From the NCBI GenBank assembly GCA_045633845.1, contig JAZQZC010000028.1:41436-105435 (forward strand): 64,000 nt of DNA, given 5' to 3'. Positions 16,764-24,943 of this stretch are shown here, piece after piece (position 1 is the stretch's first letter; each line of letters opens with the position of its first letter). Under the pieces are notes generated by a model. That model had not been told where the DNA came from. It was given only the letters and a program-made list of their open reading frames with translations, and made no database searches. The position numbers were made by a program, and so were the translations under genes. Source of the DNA: RGIG4708 sp045633845. GTDB taxonomy: Bacteria; Bacillota; Clostridia; UMGS1810.

Positions 16764-16816
16764 AAAAAAGCTGACTGTGCAAACAAATTTATGTTTGCGC
16801 AGTCAGCTTTTTATTT
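16764..16816 (+). terminator. Terminator after the XRE gene
   Basis: A 22-bp arm stem (AAAAAAGCTGACTGTGCAAACA with TGTTTGCGCAGTCAGCTTTTT, one mismatch) ends in TTTTTATTTT. On the other strand it can also serve the convergent small secreted-protein gene. Confidence 0.85.
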
Positions 16817-16833
16817 TGAGATATATAAAATAT

Positions 16834-17295
16834 TTATTCTATACTATATTTTCCCTTAATCATAATTTTGCCGTCTTTGGTAACTTTAATTCCTCTTCCG
16901 TCCTCAAGAGGGCAAATAAGCAAATGGTTTGCCGGCATATTTTCGCCGTTTGCAAGGTCGTAGCCTTGAGTTACATCAGAGAGTCCGCCGCTTTGCGAGG
17001 CAATTATTGTTCCGCTGCCCATACGCAGTATCATTTCGCAGCCCTTGCCTGCTTTAACGATCTGACCTTGTTTTACGTCAACAACATTAAATGTGTCGGA
17101 TGCATCCGATGAGCTTCCGCTTGATGTGATATTTGCTATTTTTTCGTCAACGTATTTGTGTATCTCGGGAATTAATGTATCGGTAATATACGAAAGCGAT
17201 ACAAGCGGGTCATCGTTTGTACCCGGAGTTGCAAAGGCATACAAAAGTGTGCACGCAATTGCAATAACTGTTATTATTGAAATTATTTTTTTCAT
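16834..17295 (-). CDS. Small secreted protein of unknown function
   Basis: The protein has 153 residues. An N-terminal signal peptide (KKIISIITVIAIACTLLYAFA) is followed by a helical stretch, a Ser-rich linker (SSGSSSDASD) and a glycine-rich C-terminal domain with SGTIIASQSGGLSDVTQGYD and NHLLICPLEDGRGIKV. I do not recognise a named family; similar small extracytoplasmic proteins occur in Clostridia. The start at ATG 17295, after GGAGG, fits the signal peptide; the in-frame codon ten residues upstream does not. It is the last gene of the acpS-alr-mazEF strand run and may be co-transcribed with mazF, whose stop lies 35 bases upstream. Confidence 0.7.
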   Translation of the reverse strand: MKKIISIITVIAIACTLLYAFATPGTNDDPLVSLSYITDTLIPEIHKYVDEKIANITSSGSSSDASDTFNVVDVKQGQIVKAGKGCEMILRMGSGTIIASQSGGLSDVTQGYDLANGENMPANHLLICPLEDGRGIKVTKDGKIMIKGKYSIE

Positions 17296-17330
17296 AAGTA
17301 ATCCTCCATCATTGGTATTGACCATTAATT

Positions 17331-17678
17331 TCAGTTGTCAACACCAAAGCTTATTTTAAGTGCTTCGTCTATCTGAGGCAAAAGCTCATCGCTCATATGC
17401 CCAATTTTTTCTTTAAGTCGTTTTTTGTCAATGGTGCGTATCTGTTCCATAAGCACCACCGAGTCTTTGCTGAGTCCGTATTCGTTAGCAGACAGCTCTA
17501 TGTGCGTAGGCATCTTTGCTTTGTTTATCTGTGATGTAATTGCCGCAACAATTACAGTGGGGCTGTATTTGTTGCCTACATCGTTCTGTATAATAAGTAC
17601 AGGTCTTACACCGCCTTGCTCAGAACCTACCACAGGGCTTAAATCTGCGTAAAAAATATCTCCTCTTTTTACAATCAC
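17331..17678 (-). CDS. mazF: MazF/NdoA-type mRNA interferase toxin
   Basis: Sequence-specific endoribonuclease of the PemK/MazF fold, with 115 residues. The N-terminal VKRGDIFYADLSPVVGSEQGGVRPVLIIQND and the segment PTVIVAAITSQI are nearly invariant in Bacillus-type NdoA, where they hold the catalytic Arg and Thr; VVLMEQIRTIDKKRL forms the C-terminal part. It follows its antitoxin by two bases and lies in the conserved alr-antitoxin-toxin arrangement of Firmicutes. No leaderless internal promoter is visible. Confidence 0.95.
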   Translation of the reverse strand: MIVKRGDIFYADLSPVVGSEQGGVRPVLIIQNDVGNKYSPTVIVAAITSQINKAKMPTHIELSANEYGLSKDSVVLMEQIRTIDKKRLKEKIGHMSDELLPQIDEALKISFGVDN

Positions 17679-17680
17679 AA

Positions 17681-17965
17681 CTATTCACACTCCGCAAGTT
17701 TTTCTTCGTAGATCCGCTGCGCTTCGCCGTCGGCATTCAGGCAATATTCTGATATTTCGAGGTTTATGTGAGCCATATCCTCATAGCCTTTTTTAAGCTG
17801 GTCGGTCAATCTTGCTTTTTTGTTTTGAATAATGTATTGCTTCATAGCATTTCTTATGAATTCACTTCTGTTGAGTTTTTGCTCGGTGGCAAGGTTGTCA
17901 ACCTCTGTGAGCAAAGCATCCGGCAAACTAACGAGTATCTTTTTTTGTCGTGACAAGATAATCAT
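17681..17965 (-). CDS. mazE: Ribbon-helix-helix antitoxin (NdoAI/MazE-type)
   Basis: The protein has 94 residues. The RHH DNA-binding segment QKKILVSLPDALLTEVDNLA plus LNRSEFIRNAMKQYI occupies residues 7-50, and a charged helical C-terminal part would wrap the toxin. Its place directly before mazF and after alr matches Bacillus ndoAI. The ATG at 17965 follows GGGGG; a TTG four codons in (before SRQKK) is an alternative start. It probably represses its own transcription together with the toxin, as in the family. Confidence 0.9.
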   Translation of the reverse strand: MIILSRQKKILVSLPDALLTEVDNLATEQKLNRSEFIRNAMKQYIIQNKKARLTDQLKKGYEDMAHINLEISEYCLNADGEAQRIYEEKLAECE

Positions 17966-18048
17966 GCCCCCAATCCCACTTGCGGCTGTTTCGCCAAAAT
18001 AATTACATACTTATTATATAAAATTGTGCGTCAAAAGTCAAATGCAGA

Positions 18049-19215
18049 TTATACCAGATAATTTACAACATTTACTGTTTTGCCGTTTCGTATGTAGACA
18101 CGGGGAACACGTTTGCCGATAACGCAAATGGTTTCATAGTTGATTGTACCCATAAGCTGCGCTACGGATTCTACGGTAATTATATTATTGCCATCTGTTC
18201 CAAATAATATAACCTCATCACCGATATTTATGTCGTCAATATCCGTAACGTCAGCCATAAGTTGATCCATACATATGTTTCCCACGGTGTTTACCTTTTT
18301 GCCGTTTATAAGAATTTGCGATTTGCCCGACAGCACTCTTGAGTAGCCGTCGGCATATCCTATGCCCACAGTTGCAATTCTTGTGCCCGGCTTTGCAATG
18401 TATTTTCCTCCGTAGCTTACAGGGGTGTCAATTTTCATTCTTTTTAAATTGGTAACAACTGATTTAAGCTGCATTGCAGGTTGTAATCCAAGGTTTGCAA
18501 TGTCAACATCCTTGCTTGGTGCAAGGCCATATGTTATAATTCCGCAGCGTACCATATCAAGATGATACTCAGGGTACTGAATTATGCCCGCAGAGTTGCA
18601 CAAATGCTTTGTAGGTATATAAAGACCACGCTTTTCGAGCTCATTTATTATGTGCATAAATCGCTCATACTGGAGCTTTGTAAACTCTCTGTCGGCTTCA
18701 TCAGCTCTTGCAAAGTGCGAAAATATTCCGTCAATTTGTATATTGGGCAGTGCCGCAATATCCATTATGCTGTCAAGTATCCGTTCTTCGCGGTCGCTGC
18801 CAGAGCACACATAGCCTATCCGTGACATACCTGTGTCGAGCTTTATGTGTATTTTAGCCATTTTGTTAAGTGCAACCGCAGTGTCCGAAATTGACTTTGC
18901 AAATCGGTAGCCAAACACAACCGGCATAATATCGTTTTGAATTATCTTTTTTAAATCATCGCGAAAAATCACACCGAGAATCAATATAGGATTTGTAATT
19001 CCTGCATTTCTAAGCTGTATCGCTTCATCGGTAGTGGCAACGCCAAATGCATCTGCGCCGCTTGTGGCAAGTGTTGACGCCACCTCAAAAAAGCCATGAC
19101 CGTATGCATCAGCTTTTACAATTGCCATAATTTTTGCGCTGGGTGATGTAATTTTTTTGATTTGCTGTATATTGTTTTCAATTGCGTCAAGGTTTATTTC
19201 AGCCCATGCTCTCAT
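18049..19215 (-). CDS. alr: Alanine racemase
   Basis: PLP enzyme interconverting L- and D-alanine for peptidoglycan. The protein has 388 residues, full length. The PLP lysine lies in AIVKADAYGHG (Lys34), and the catalytic tyrosine in VGIGYADGYSR near residue 264. ICMDQLMADVT and the C-terminal beta domain are complete. It sits between a YdcC/GerS-like lipoprotein gene and the antitoxin. In Clostridioides a racemase and the germination lipoprotein GerS share an operon, so a role in spore germination signalling as well as wall synthesis is possible. Confidence 0.96.
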   Translation of the reverse strand: MRAWAEINLDAIENNIQQIKKITSPSAKIMAIVKADAYGHGFFEVASTLATSGADAFGVATTDEAIQLRNAGITNPILILGVIFRDDLKKIIQNDIMPVVFGYRFAKSISDTAVALNKMAKIHIKLDTGMSRIGYVCSGSDREERILDSIMDIAALPNIQIDGIFSHFARADEADREFTKLQYERFMHIINELEKRGLYIPTKHLCNSAGIIQYPEYHLDMVRCGIITYGLAPSKDVDIANLGLQPAMQLKSVVTNLKRMKIDTPVSYGGKYIAKPGTRIATVGIGYADGYSRVLSGKSQILINGKKVNTVGNICMDQLMADVTDIDDINIGDEVILFGTDGNNIITVESVAQLMGTINYETICVIGKRVPRVYIRNGKTVNVVNYLV

Positions 19216-19232
19216 TTTGTTTACCTCGTATA

Positions 19233-19823
19233 TTAATATTGAAAAATATCCTCATCAACTTTGTTAAGTATTTTAAATTCTGAAAATTCCACAAATATTT
19301 TTTCGTTTCCGTCTTTATCATATACACCCATTTTGGTGGGAAGTATGGTTTTTGAATTTATCCACAGCTTCATATTGCTTGCAAATTCAGGCGGGTTAAT
19401 AATGTCGCATTCAAGGAGCGTGTCACCCGATACCGCTGCATTTGTTTGTATATAAGAAGCTTCGCCTACATAGTAGCTCTCAAAAAATGTGTTAATCAGC
19501 ATAAGCATATTACTGCCCTCAACCGGTGCGCTTGTAACTTTGCCGTCGTTTATAATTTGTGCATTTTCGTCGCCCAGTATTATACTAAAATTTTCATAAT
19601 CAAGCCTGTATCTTTCGCTTTCGCAGTCGTAAACTGCATTTATAGCGTAATTGTTTTTTGTTTTGTTTGAAGTTATTGTTACATTACATTTTGCACTGTA
19701 GCTTGATATATTGTAAAATCTTTGGTGTATTTTGTCGTGTATGCTTAATTTGTCGGCATTGCATCCCGACAAAACAAGCACAACAATCGTCGCAAATGTG
19801 AAAAGTCTTTTCAAAATAATCAC
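19233..19823 (-). CDS. YdcC/GerS-type LolA-fold lipoprotein
   Basis: The protein has 196 residues. The signal sequence ends in a lipobox LVLSGC (Cys21), so it is predicted to be anchored outside the membrane. The rest is a beta-rich region of the LolA/LppX type (YSAKCNVTITSN, YRLDYENFSIILG, LWINSKTILPTKMGVYD). Position is the strongest clue: acpS-this-alr-ndoAI-ndoA is the order in Bacillus, where the gene is ydcC, and clostridial GerS, needed for cortex hydrolysis, belongs to the same fold and neighbourhood. I infer a sporulation or germination role; sequence alone does not prove it. Confidence 0.75.
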   Translation of the reverse strand: MIILKRLFTFATIVVLVLSGCNADKLSIHDKIHQRFYNISSYSAKCNVTITSNKTKNNYAINAVYDCESERYRLDYENFSIILGDENAQIINDGKVTSAPVEGSNMLMLINTFFESYYVGEASYIQTNAAVSGDTLLECDIINPPEFASNMKLWINSKTILPTKMGVYDKDGNEKIFVEFSEFKILNKVDEDIFQY

Positions 19824-19831
19824 ATCCGATT

Positions 19832-21103
19832 TTAAATATATTTAATTGCATAGGGCAGAGCTTCGATTATATCGCTTGGAGTAAGCCCGTATTCTCCTTT
19901 GTCAAATGATGCCATATCAGCCGCAAGGGAATGTATATATACTCCTGCAATTGCGGCGTCGGTCGCGTTTAATCCCTGCGCCTTAAAGGAGCAGATTGTG
20001 CCTGCAAGCACATCTCCGCTGCCGCCTGTTGCCATTCCCGGGTTGCCAAGAATATTGGTATATACATGGCTAGCGTTTGCAACCACTGTGCGATGGGATT
20101 TAAGCACAACTGTAATTCCGTATTGCCCGGCAAATTCATTTGCATATTCTGCGGTATTGCTCAGTGTATCCGAGGTGTCTTTCTTTACAAGGCGGGCAAA
20201 TTCGCCTATGTGGGGTGTTATTACAATATCACTTTTTCGCTCTTTTAGTATATCTATATTCGCGCAAAGTGCATTTATTCCGTCGGCGTCAATAACAAGA
20301 GGCTTCAGGCACGAGGTAACAAGTGTTTTTACTATACTTGATATATCGCTGTTGTTGCCAAGTCCGGGGCCTATAAGCACGCAGTCCGATGCATTTGCCC
20401 TTTTGAGTATTTGCTCAATATCATCACTGGTAATAATGCCGTCATTATCTGCAAGGGGCACTGTCATAACCTCGGGTGTTGCAATTTCAAATATACTGTT
20501 AAGGCTTTTCGGGCATCCAAGGCTTATAAGCCCTGCACCGCTTTTAAGAGCAGCCCTGCTGCTCATTATAGCCGCACCTGTAAGTCCTTTTGAGCCTGCC
20601 AAAATAAACACTCTTCCGCAATCACCTTTGTGTATGCTTTTTTCTCTTTTTGTTATGAGCTTTGCCGCAATTTGAGGAGTAATGGCGCAGCTGCAGCCTT
20701 CACTTTCAAATCTGAAAATTGCTTTTGCATAATTTTTGTAATTTTTGTCTGTTTCGGTTGTTACAACAGCAACGGCATAGTCTTTTTCGTGGCTGATTGA
20801 CACCTCAACCTCCGTAATGCCTTTTTTTTCAAGCATATCTGTCAATTTTTTGCTGAACACAAAATAAGGCTTGCCCAGCTCGTCGTGCATTACCGAAATA
20901 TCGTCAAAATCAAATCCTCTAAGGCCTGTGCCCATAGCTTTAGAAAAGGCCTCTTTTGCTGCAAAAGAGGCTGCTGTATGCAAAAAACTGTTGTGTGTGC
21001 CTGCGTCAATTTCGGCAGGGGTGAGAATTTTGTGTGCAAATTTGTCTGATTTCATTGCCTTTTGGATGCGGCAGATTTGCACAATGTCTATACCCACAGA
21101 CAT
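19832..21103 (-). CDS. Fused holo-ACP synthase and NAD(P)HX dehydratase
   Basis: The protein has 423 residues with two enzymes in one frame. Residues 1-118 are AcpS, which moves phosphopantetheine to acyl carrier protein: MSVGIDIVQICRI with the metal-binding Asp5, AASFAAKEAFSKAMGTG with the second acidic ligand, and SISHEKDYAVAVV. After a linker, residues 138-423 are NnrD, which dehydrates damaged NAD(P)H hydrates using ADP: FILAGSKGLTGAAIMSSRAA, IGPGLG, VIDADGINAL, ITPHIGEF and NPGMATGGSGDVLAG. The NnrE epimerase domain, commonly fused to NnrD in Firmicutes, is absent. ATG 21103 follows GGTAGGATG. Both halves look intact. Confidence 0.92.
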   Translation of the reverse strand: MSVGIDIVQICRIQKAMKSDKFAHKILTPAEIDAGTHNSFLHTAASFAAKEAFSKAMGTGLRGFDFDDISVMHDELGKPYFVFSKKLTDMLEKKGITEVEVSISHEKDYAVAVVTTETDKNYKNYAKAIFRFESEGCSCAITPQIAAKLITKREKSIHKGDCGRVFILAGSKGLTGAAIMSSRAALKSGAGLISLGCPKSLNSIFEIATPEVMTVPLADNDGIITSDDIEQILKRANASDCVLIGPGLGNNSDISSIVKTLVTSCLKPLVIDADGINALCANIDILKERKSDIVITPHIGEFARLVKKDTSDTLSNTAEYANEFAGQYGITVVLKSHRTVVANASHVYTNILGNPGMATGGSGDVLAGTICSFKAQGLNATDAAIAGVYIHSLAADMASFDKGEYGLTPSDIIEALPYAIKYI

Positions 21104-21110
21104 AAACATC

Positions 21111-21629
21111 CTACCTTTCGTACACCTTTCTCGGTGCAAATACACTTGCTGTTTCTATCATTTTTTTGGTTGGGTTAAATATAAGCTTTGTGCGTTTGCC
21201 GTCGTTGTCAAACACAATGTAGTATGCATCGGGGTGGTCGGGGGATATTGCCGCCATTATTACAGAGGCAAACTCGCCGTTTTCTTCATTTTCAAATCTT
21301 ATATCACCAACAGGTGCCATAATTTCAATATTTGTAAATTTGAGTGATGATATTCTTTTTCTTTTTTTTCGGTTTATTATTTTGTCAACATCCATTTCGG
21401 AGTTGGTAATGCAATATTCATACTCAATGTTAAATGAGGTTATAACAAGGTATGCAGCGTATGCAACCGCAGCATCAACAAGCACCACAATGCTTGACAG
21501 CATCGGTATTGCAGTAAACGGCAGTGTGAATATCCACATCGCAAGTGTTACAATTACCATACCTATAACTGCAAGTATTTTAAAATTTGACTTTTTTTGT
21601 TTGATTATATGCTCTGTAAAAAAATCCAT
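21111..21629 (-). CDS. Two-helix membrane protein of unknown function (DUF6106-like)
   Basis: The protein has 172 residues: a short cytoplasmic start, two adjoining membrane segments (about 16-38 and 42-65), then a soluble domain that includes YEYCITNSEMDVDKIINRKKRKR and FNPTKKMIE. The pattern of two helices plus a PH-like beta domain is shared by a clostridial family I recall as DUF6106. It ends eight bases before the acpS-nnrD start, whose ribosome site overlaps its last codons, so the two are translationally linked. No function can be assigned. Confidence 0.65.
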   Translation of the reverse strand: MDFFTEHIIKQKKSNFKILAVIGMVIVTLAMWIFTLPFTAIPMLSSIVVLVDAAVAYAAYLVITSFNIEYEYCITNSEMDVDKIINRKKRKRISSLKFTNIEIMAPVGDIRFENEENGEFASVIMAAISPDHPDAYYIVFDNDGKRTKLIFNPTKKMIETASVFAPRKVYER

Positions 21630-21697
21630 TAACTGTTCTCCTTTGTAAAATCTATGTATATTGTATCACGTTTTTTTTTAGTTTACAAGACCTATAA

Positions 21698-21733
21698 CAA
21701 AAAAAGAAGCCGAGGGAGTTTTCCCTCAGCTTC
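21698..21733 (-). terminator. Terminator of the SLH gene
   Basis: On the minus strand the stem GAAGCTGAGGGA/TCCCTCGGCTTC is followed by TTTTTTT, ten bases past the stop codon. Confidence 0.85.
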
Positions 21734-21742
21734 AATGTGAAA

Positions 21743-24346
21743 TTATTTGATAACTACAATTTCCTGTACTACGTCTTTGTAAATTCTTACAAATACTCTT
21801 TCAGGAGCAGCTTCGTCGTATTTCTGAATATCGCCGAAGTCACCAACAGTTACCTGTTTGTTTGATTTTGTTGTATCTACAACGTAAACATCTGCGTCAC
21901 CGAATGCAAGGTTTTCTATCGCACCATCGCCTGCCTGGAGGTTAAAGCTTGATGCAAACTTTTTGGTTACCTTACCGTAAACAGTTTTCATATTGTCTGA
22001 ATGAGCTGTTGAGTATTCGGTGTCTTTTTTGGTTATATCGTGAAGCACGGTGATGTTGTCAATTTCGTTTGATGCATTTGTTTTAAACTGAATGATATCA
22101 CCTCTTGTAAGGTTAACCTTACCGCTTGCGCCATCCTTTACAAGAATATCGTCTTCACTTGTCATAAAGGTAACTTCCTTGCCGTTCATAAAGGCATAGA
22201 GCTTCTGAACGGTGTTTCCGTCTTCGTTCTGCATTGTAGTGATTTTATCTACTACGGCAATTGCGCTTTCTTCGTTTGCAACACCTGTAGAGTTTGTTAC
22301 TATTATCGCCTGAGCATTGTAATCCTCTGTTACATTGAATACCAGTACGTCGTACTCGTTTTCGTTTACAAAGAATGACTTATCTCTGATTGAGTAATCG
22401 TCACTGTCTTTTGCAGTTGCAGGAATATCAAATATTACAGTGTTGCTTGTAACATTAACACTCATGGTTTTACCAACAAGCTTTGAAGATGCTGCGTTGT
22501 AAACTACGCCCTCTTCCTGCATATTGAGTGTAAATTTATCCTCATCGATTTTTGATGATGTTACATAGGTTGATACCTTTGTAATTTTGCCTTCCGAATT
22601 CTTTTCAAAGGTGATAAGCTGACCTGCAGCGCTGCTTCTGTCGCCTTTGATTGCTTCGAGAGCTTTTTCCGGTGTAAGGTTGCTTTCATCATTCACCTTG
22701 AGTTTTGAACCGGAAGAAAGTGTTACAGTTTCGCCCGATTTTGTAAACAATTTGAATTCGAGCACCTTGTCAAGGCCTGAAGAAAGACCGATGTTTTCGA
22801 TATAAGCGTAGTTTGAGCTTATTGTTGTTGTAGAGTCAACTGCTGCAATTTTGCCCTCTGCATCAAGGTAGAAGGTACCCTCATCAAGAAGCTTGATTGT
22901 ACCAGGGTAGTTTGCAGCCACATAGTAGCCTTCGCCGTTTATAAATACCTTTTCGTCGTCAGACTCGGTTATTGTGCCTGTAATGGAATTTGTGCTTACT
23001 TCACCATAAATAAGGTTTTCGTCTTTGCTTATTGTGAGAGTAATAACATCCCATTCTTTAAGGTCAGTAAGTGTAACTTCCTGAGCACCGTTTGTAAGGT
23101 GGAACGAAAGGTCGTCGTCCTCTGGGTCGAGGATGAGTGTTTTCTGACCGTATTTATCAATAATTTTGTGTGTTGCCTGAGCTATTTCTTCAACAACGTA
23201 GTTTTTGGTTTCATTTACAAAAACTATATCAAATACGCCGTTGTTGTCTGAGTCGAGCAATACAATGTTACCTGAATCAATTACTTTAAAATCGGCAAAA
23301 GAACCCGTTTTTCCGTTATACATAACCTTTGCATCAGCTGCAATTGTTGCTTTTGTTGATTTTTTGTCACTGTCAGGGTTTTTCCAGTAGTTGATTGATT
23401 TTGAACCTTCTTCATTTGTAATGGTATCAATATTTTCGCTTGCAATTGATACAGTGTTGTTTGAGCCTTCTACCGGTACTGCAAGCAAGAGTGTTTCTTT
23501 GTTTGTTTTGATGTCTTTGTATACATAGCCTTCAACAGTAAAACCAAGAATTGTTCTTACATCTGCATTTCCGATTTTGTAAATTTTTTCACCAATCTGA
23601 ATTTCGTCTTTTTCGAGCTGGGCAGTACCTGTGAGTGAAGATGTTCCCACAGCATTAACTGTGCCTTCTACAAGCTCAACATCAAGTCTGTCGGCAAGAA
23701 GTGTTTTGTCTACAACTTCGTAGCTTACATTTGTGCCAAAGCCTGTTTGCTCCATAAGATTGATTGTAAGAGCGTTGTACGCCATTTTTGCAACGGTACC
23801 ACGGTCAATAAGCTGGTTTGCGCTGCCTGCAACACCTTTTGTAAGACCAATGTTGCTTGCAGTTACCATATAACCGCTTGGGTATCCGCCTTTGGCAAGA
23901 GCCTGGGGTTCATAGCCGAGTGCTCTGATCATAATTGCTACTGCTTCGGAGTATTTAATCTGAGCATTAGGTCTGAAAGTACCAACATCGTCACCCTGAA
24001 CGAGCTTCTGGTCTGTAGCAACATTAATAAAGCCTGTTGCCCAGTGGTCAGCCGGAACGTCCGGGTATCTTGTTGATGAAGCGGAGTTTTCTGCCACTTC
24101 GGTAAGTCCCATAAGAGCAACACCTACTTTTGTTGCCTCGGAACGGATAATAGGGTCGCCCGGTCTGAATTCGCCTGTTTCAGCGTCGCCGACCATTATA
24201 TTAAGTGCGCCAAGTACCTGAGCAGCATCTTCGTAATCTGTGTCTTTGACATCAGATGGAATTGCTGCAAAGGCAGTTGTTGCGAGCATTGCTGTTGTAA
24301 TTGTTAACGCAACGACAGATGACATAAGTTTTTTAAACTTAAACAT
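21743..24346 (-). CDS. SLH-domain cell-surface protein
   Basis: The protein has 867 residues. A signal peptide (residues 1-27, cut near TAFA-A) precedes three S-layer homology repeats in about residues 30-200 (DVKDTDYEDAAQVLGALNI, FRPGDPIIRSEATKV, YPDVPADHWATGFINVA, FRPNAQIKYSEAVAIMIRAL). These anchor proteins to pyruvylated secondary wall polymer. The remaining 650 residues are acidic and beta-rich, with repeated valine/threonine strands, and lack known enzyme motifs. It is a candidate S-layer or major surface protein, transcribed alone with its own terminator. ATG 24346 follows AAGGAGG. The csaB pyruvyl transferase is not in the window. Confidence 0.9.
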   Translation of the reverse strand: MFKFKKLMSSVVALTITTAMLATTAFAAIPSDVKDTDYEDAAQVLGALNIMVGDAETGEFRPGDPIIRSEATKVGVALMGLTEVAENSASSTRYPDVPADHWATGFINVATDQKLVQGDDVGTFRPNAQIKYSEAVAIMIRALGYEPQALAKGGYPSGYMVTASNIGLTKGVAGSANQLIDRGTVAKMAYNALTINLMEQTGFGTNVSYEVVDKTLLADRLDVELVEGTVNAVGTSSLTGTAQLEKDEIQIGEKIYKIGNADVRTILGFTVEGYVYKDIKTNKETLLLAVPVEGSNNTVSIASENIDTITNEEGSKSINYWKNPDSDKKSTKATIAADAKVMYNGKTGSFADFKVIDSGNIVLLDSDNNGVFDIVFVNETKNYVVEEIAQATHKIIDKYGQKTLILDPEDDDLSFHLTNGAQEVTLTDLKEWDVITLTISKDENLIYGEVSTNSITGTITESDDEKVFINGEGYYVAANYPGTIKLLDEGTFYLDAEGKIAAVDSTTTISSNYAYIENIGLSSGLDKVLEFKLFTKSGETVTLSSGSKLKVNDESNLTPEKALEAIKGDRSSAAGQLITFEKNSEGKITKVSTYVTSSKIDEDKFTLNMQEEGVVYNAASSKLVGKTMSVNVTSNTVIFDIPATAKDSDDYSIRDKSFFVNENEYDVLVFNVTEDYNAQAIIVTNSTGVANEESAIAVVDKITTMQNEDGNTVQKLYAFMNGKEVTFMTSEDDILVKDGASGKVNLTRGDIIQFKTNASNEIDNITVLHDITKKDTEYSTAHSDNMKTVYGKVTKKFASSFNLQAGDGAIENLAFGDADVYVVDTTKSNKQVTVGDFGDIQKYDEAAPERVFVRIYKDVVQEIVVIK

Positions 24347-24468
24347 TAAAGAGCCTCCTTGTTTTTTACGGATGTTTTATCCGATATGTTTAGTTGACAT
24401 AATATTTTCATCAATCACAGTTATAAACCCCACAAACTCAATGTTTTAAATAAATCTGCAATTAATTT

Positions 24469-24483
24469 TTGACATTATGTCAA
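24469..24483. promoter_or_regulatory. Perfect palindrome upstream of the SLH gene
   Basis: TTGACAT-T-ATGTCAA, with a partial copy (GTTGACATAAT) about 80 bases nearer the gene. It is a possible regulator site; it contains a TTGACA on either strand, but I find no well-placed -10. Confidence 0.35.
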
Positions 24484-24549
24484 CCGTCATATATATAATA
24501 ACGGATATACACCTGTGTTTGCAAGTATCAAAATATGGAAATACGATGT

Positions 24550-24600
24550 GGTGACAGAGGGGGAAGTTCCTTCGCAGAAGGTGCGTCCCCATCTGTCACC
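24550..24600. repeat. Dispersed repeat family 1, terminal-inverted hairpin unit
   Basis: GGTGACAGAGGGGGA (24550-24564) and TCCCCATCTGTCACC (24586-24600) are inverted copies with one mismatch, closing over a small CCTT/AAGG hairpin. The right arm recurs at 24678-24692, 24809-24823 and 48645-48659. Confidence 0.75.
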
Positions 24601-24619
24601 GTTTAATATTTATCATCTG

Positions 24620-24692
24620 TTCGCACAACAAGCGAGGACACACCTCTTGGGAGGAATGTCCCCGTTGTCATGCGAGCGTCCCCATCTGTCAC
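24620..24692. repeat. Dispersed repeat family 1, copy 2
   Basis: A 73-base unit beginning TTCGCACAACAAGCGAGGAC and ending in CCCCATCTGTCAC. The first 55 bases recur, inverted and about 90 percent identical by eye, at 48668-48724. Confidence 0.75.
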
Positions 24693-24708
24693 AGGTTAGT
24701 GTTTGTAA

Positions 24709-24823
24709 TTCGCACAACAAGCGTAAAATTGGATGTTTCAACAAACGAGGACGCACGTGCAAGCACGAACATCCCCGTTTGTCAAAACATCCCCGTTGTC
24801 ATGCGAGCGTCCCCATCTGTCAC
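24709..24823. repeat. Dispersed repeat family 1, copy 3 with internal insertion
   Basis: It has the same beginning (TTCGCACAACAAGCG) and end (TGCGAGCGTCCCCATCTGTC) as copy 2, but the middle is different and longer and carries a nested GCACGTGC hairpin. Confidence 0.7.
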
Positions 24824-24943
24824 CTATGTGTTTAACCAATTGGATGCTCAAAAATAAAAATTTTATGCGAAAAAAGTTTTTTTTTTCAAAAAAATATGCT
24901 ATAATTAAAATATAATATATGAAGAAAAAATCGGGAGGCAATA

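Noticed and set aside
24540..24830. CRISPR array at the repeated GTCCCCATCTGTCAC units
   Set aside because: Repeats are unevenly spaced, of different length and partly inverted, with no uniform spacers and no cas genes.
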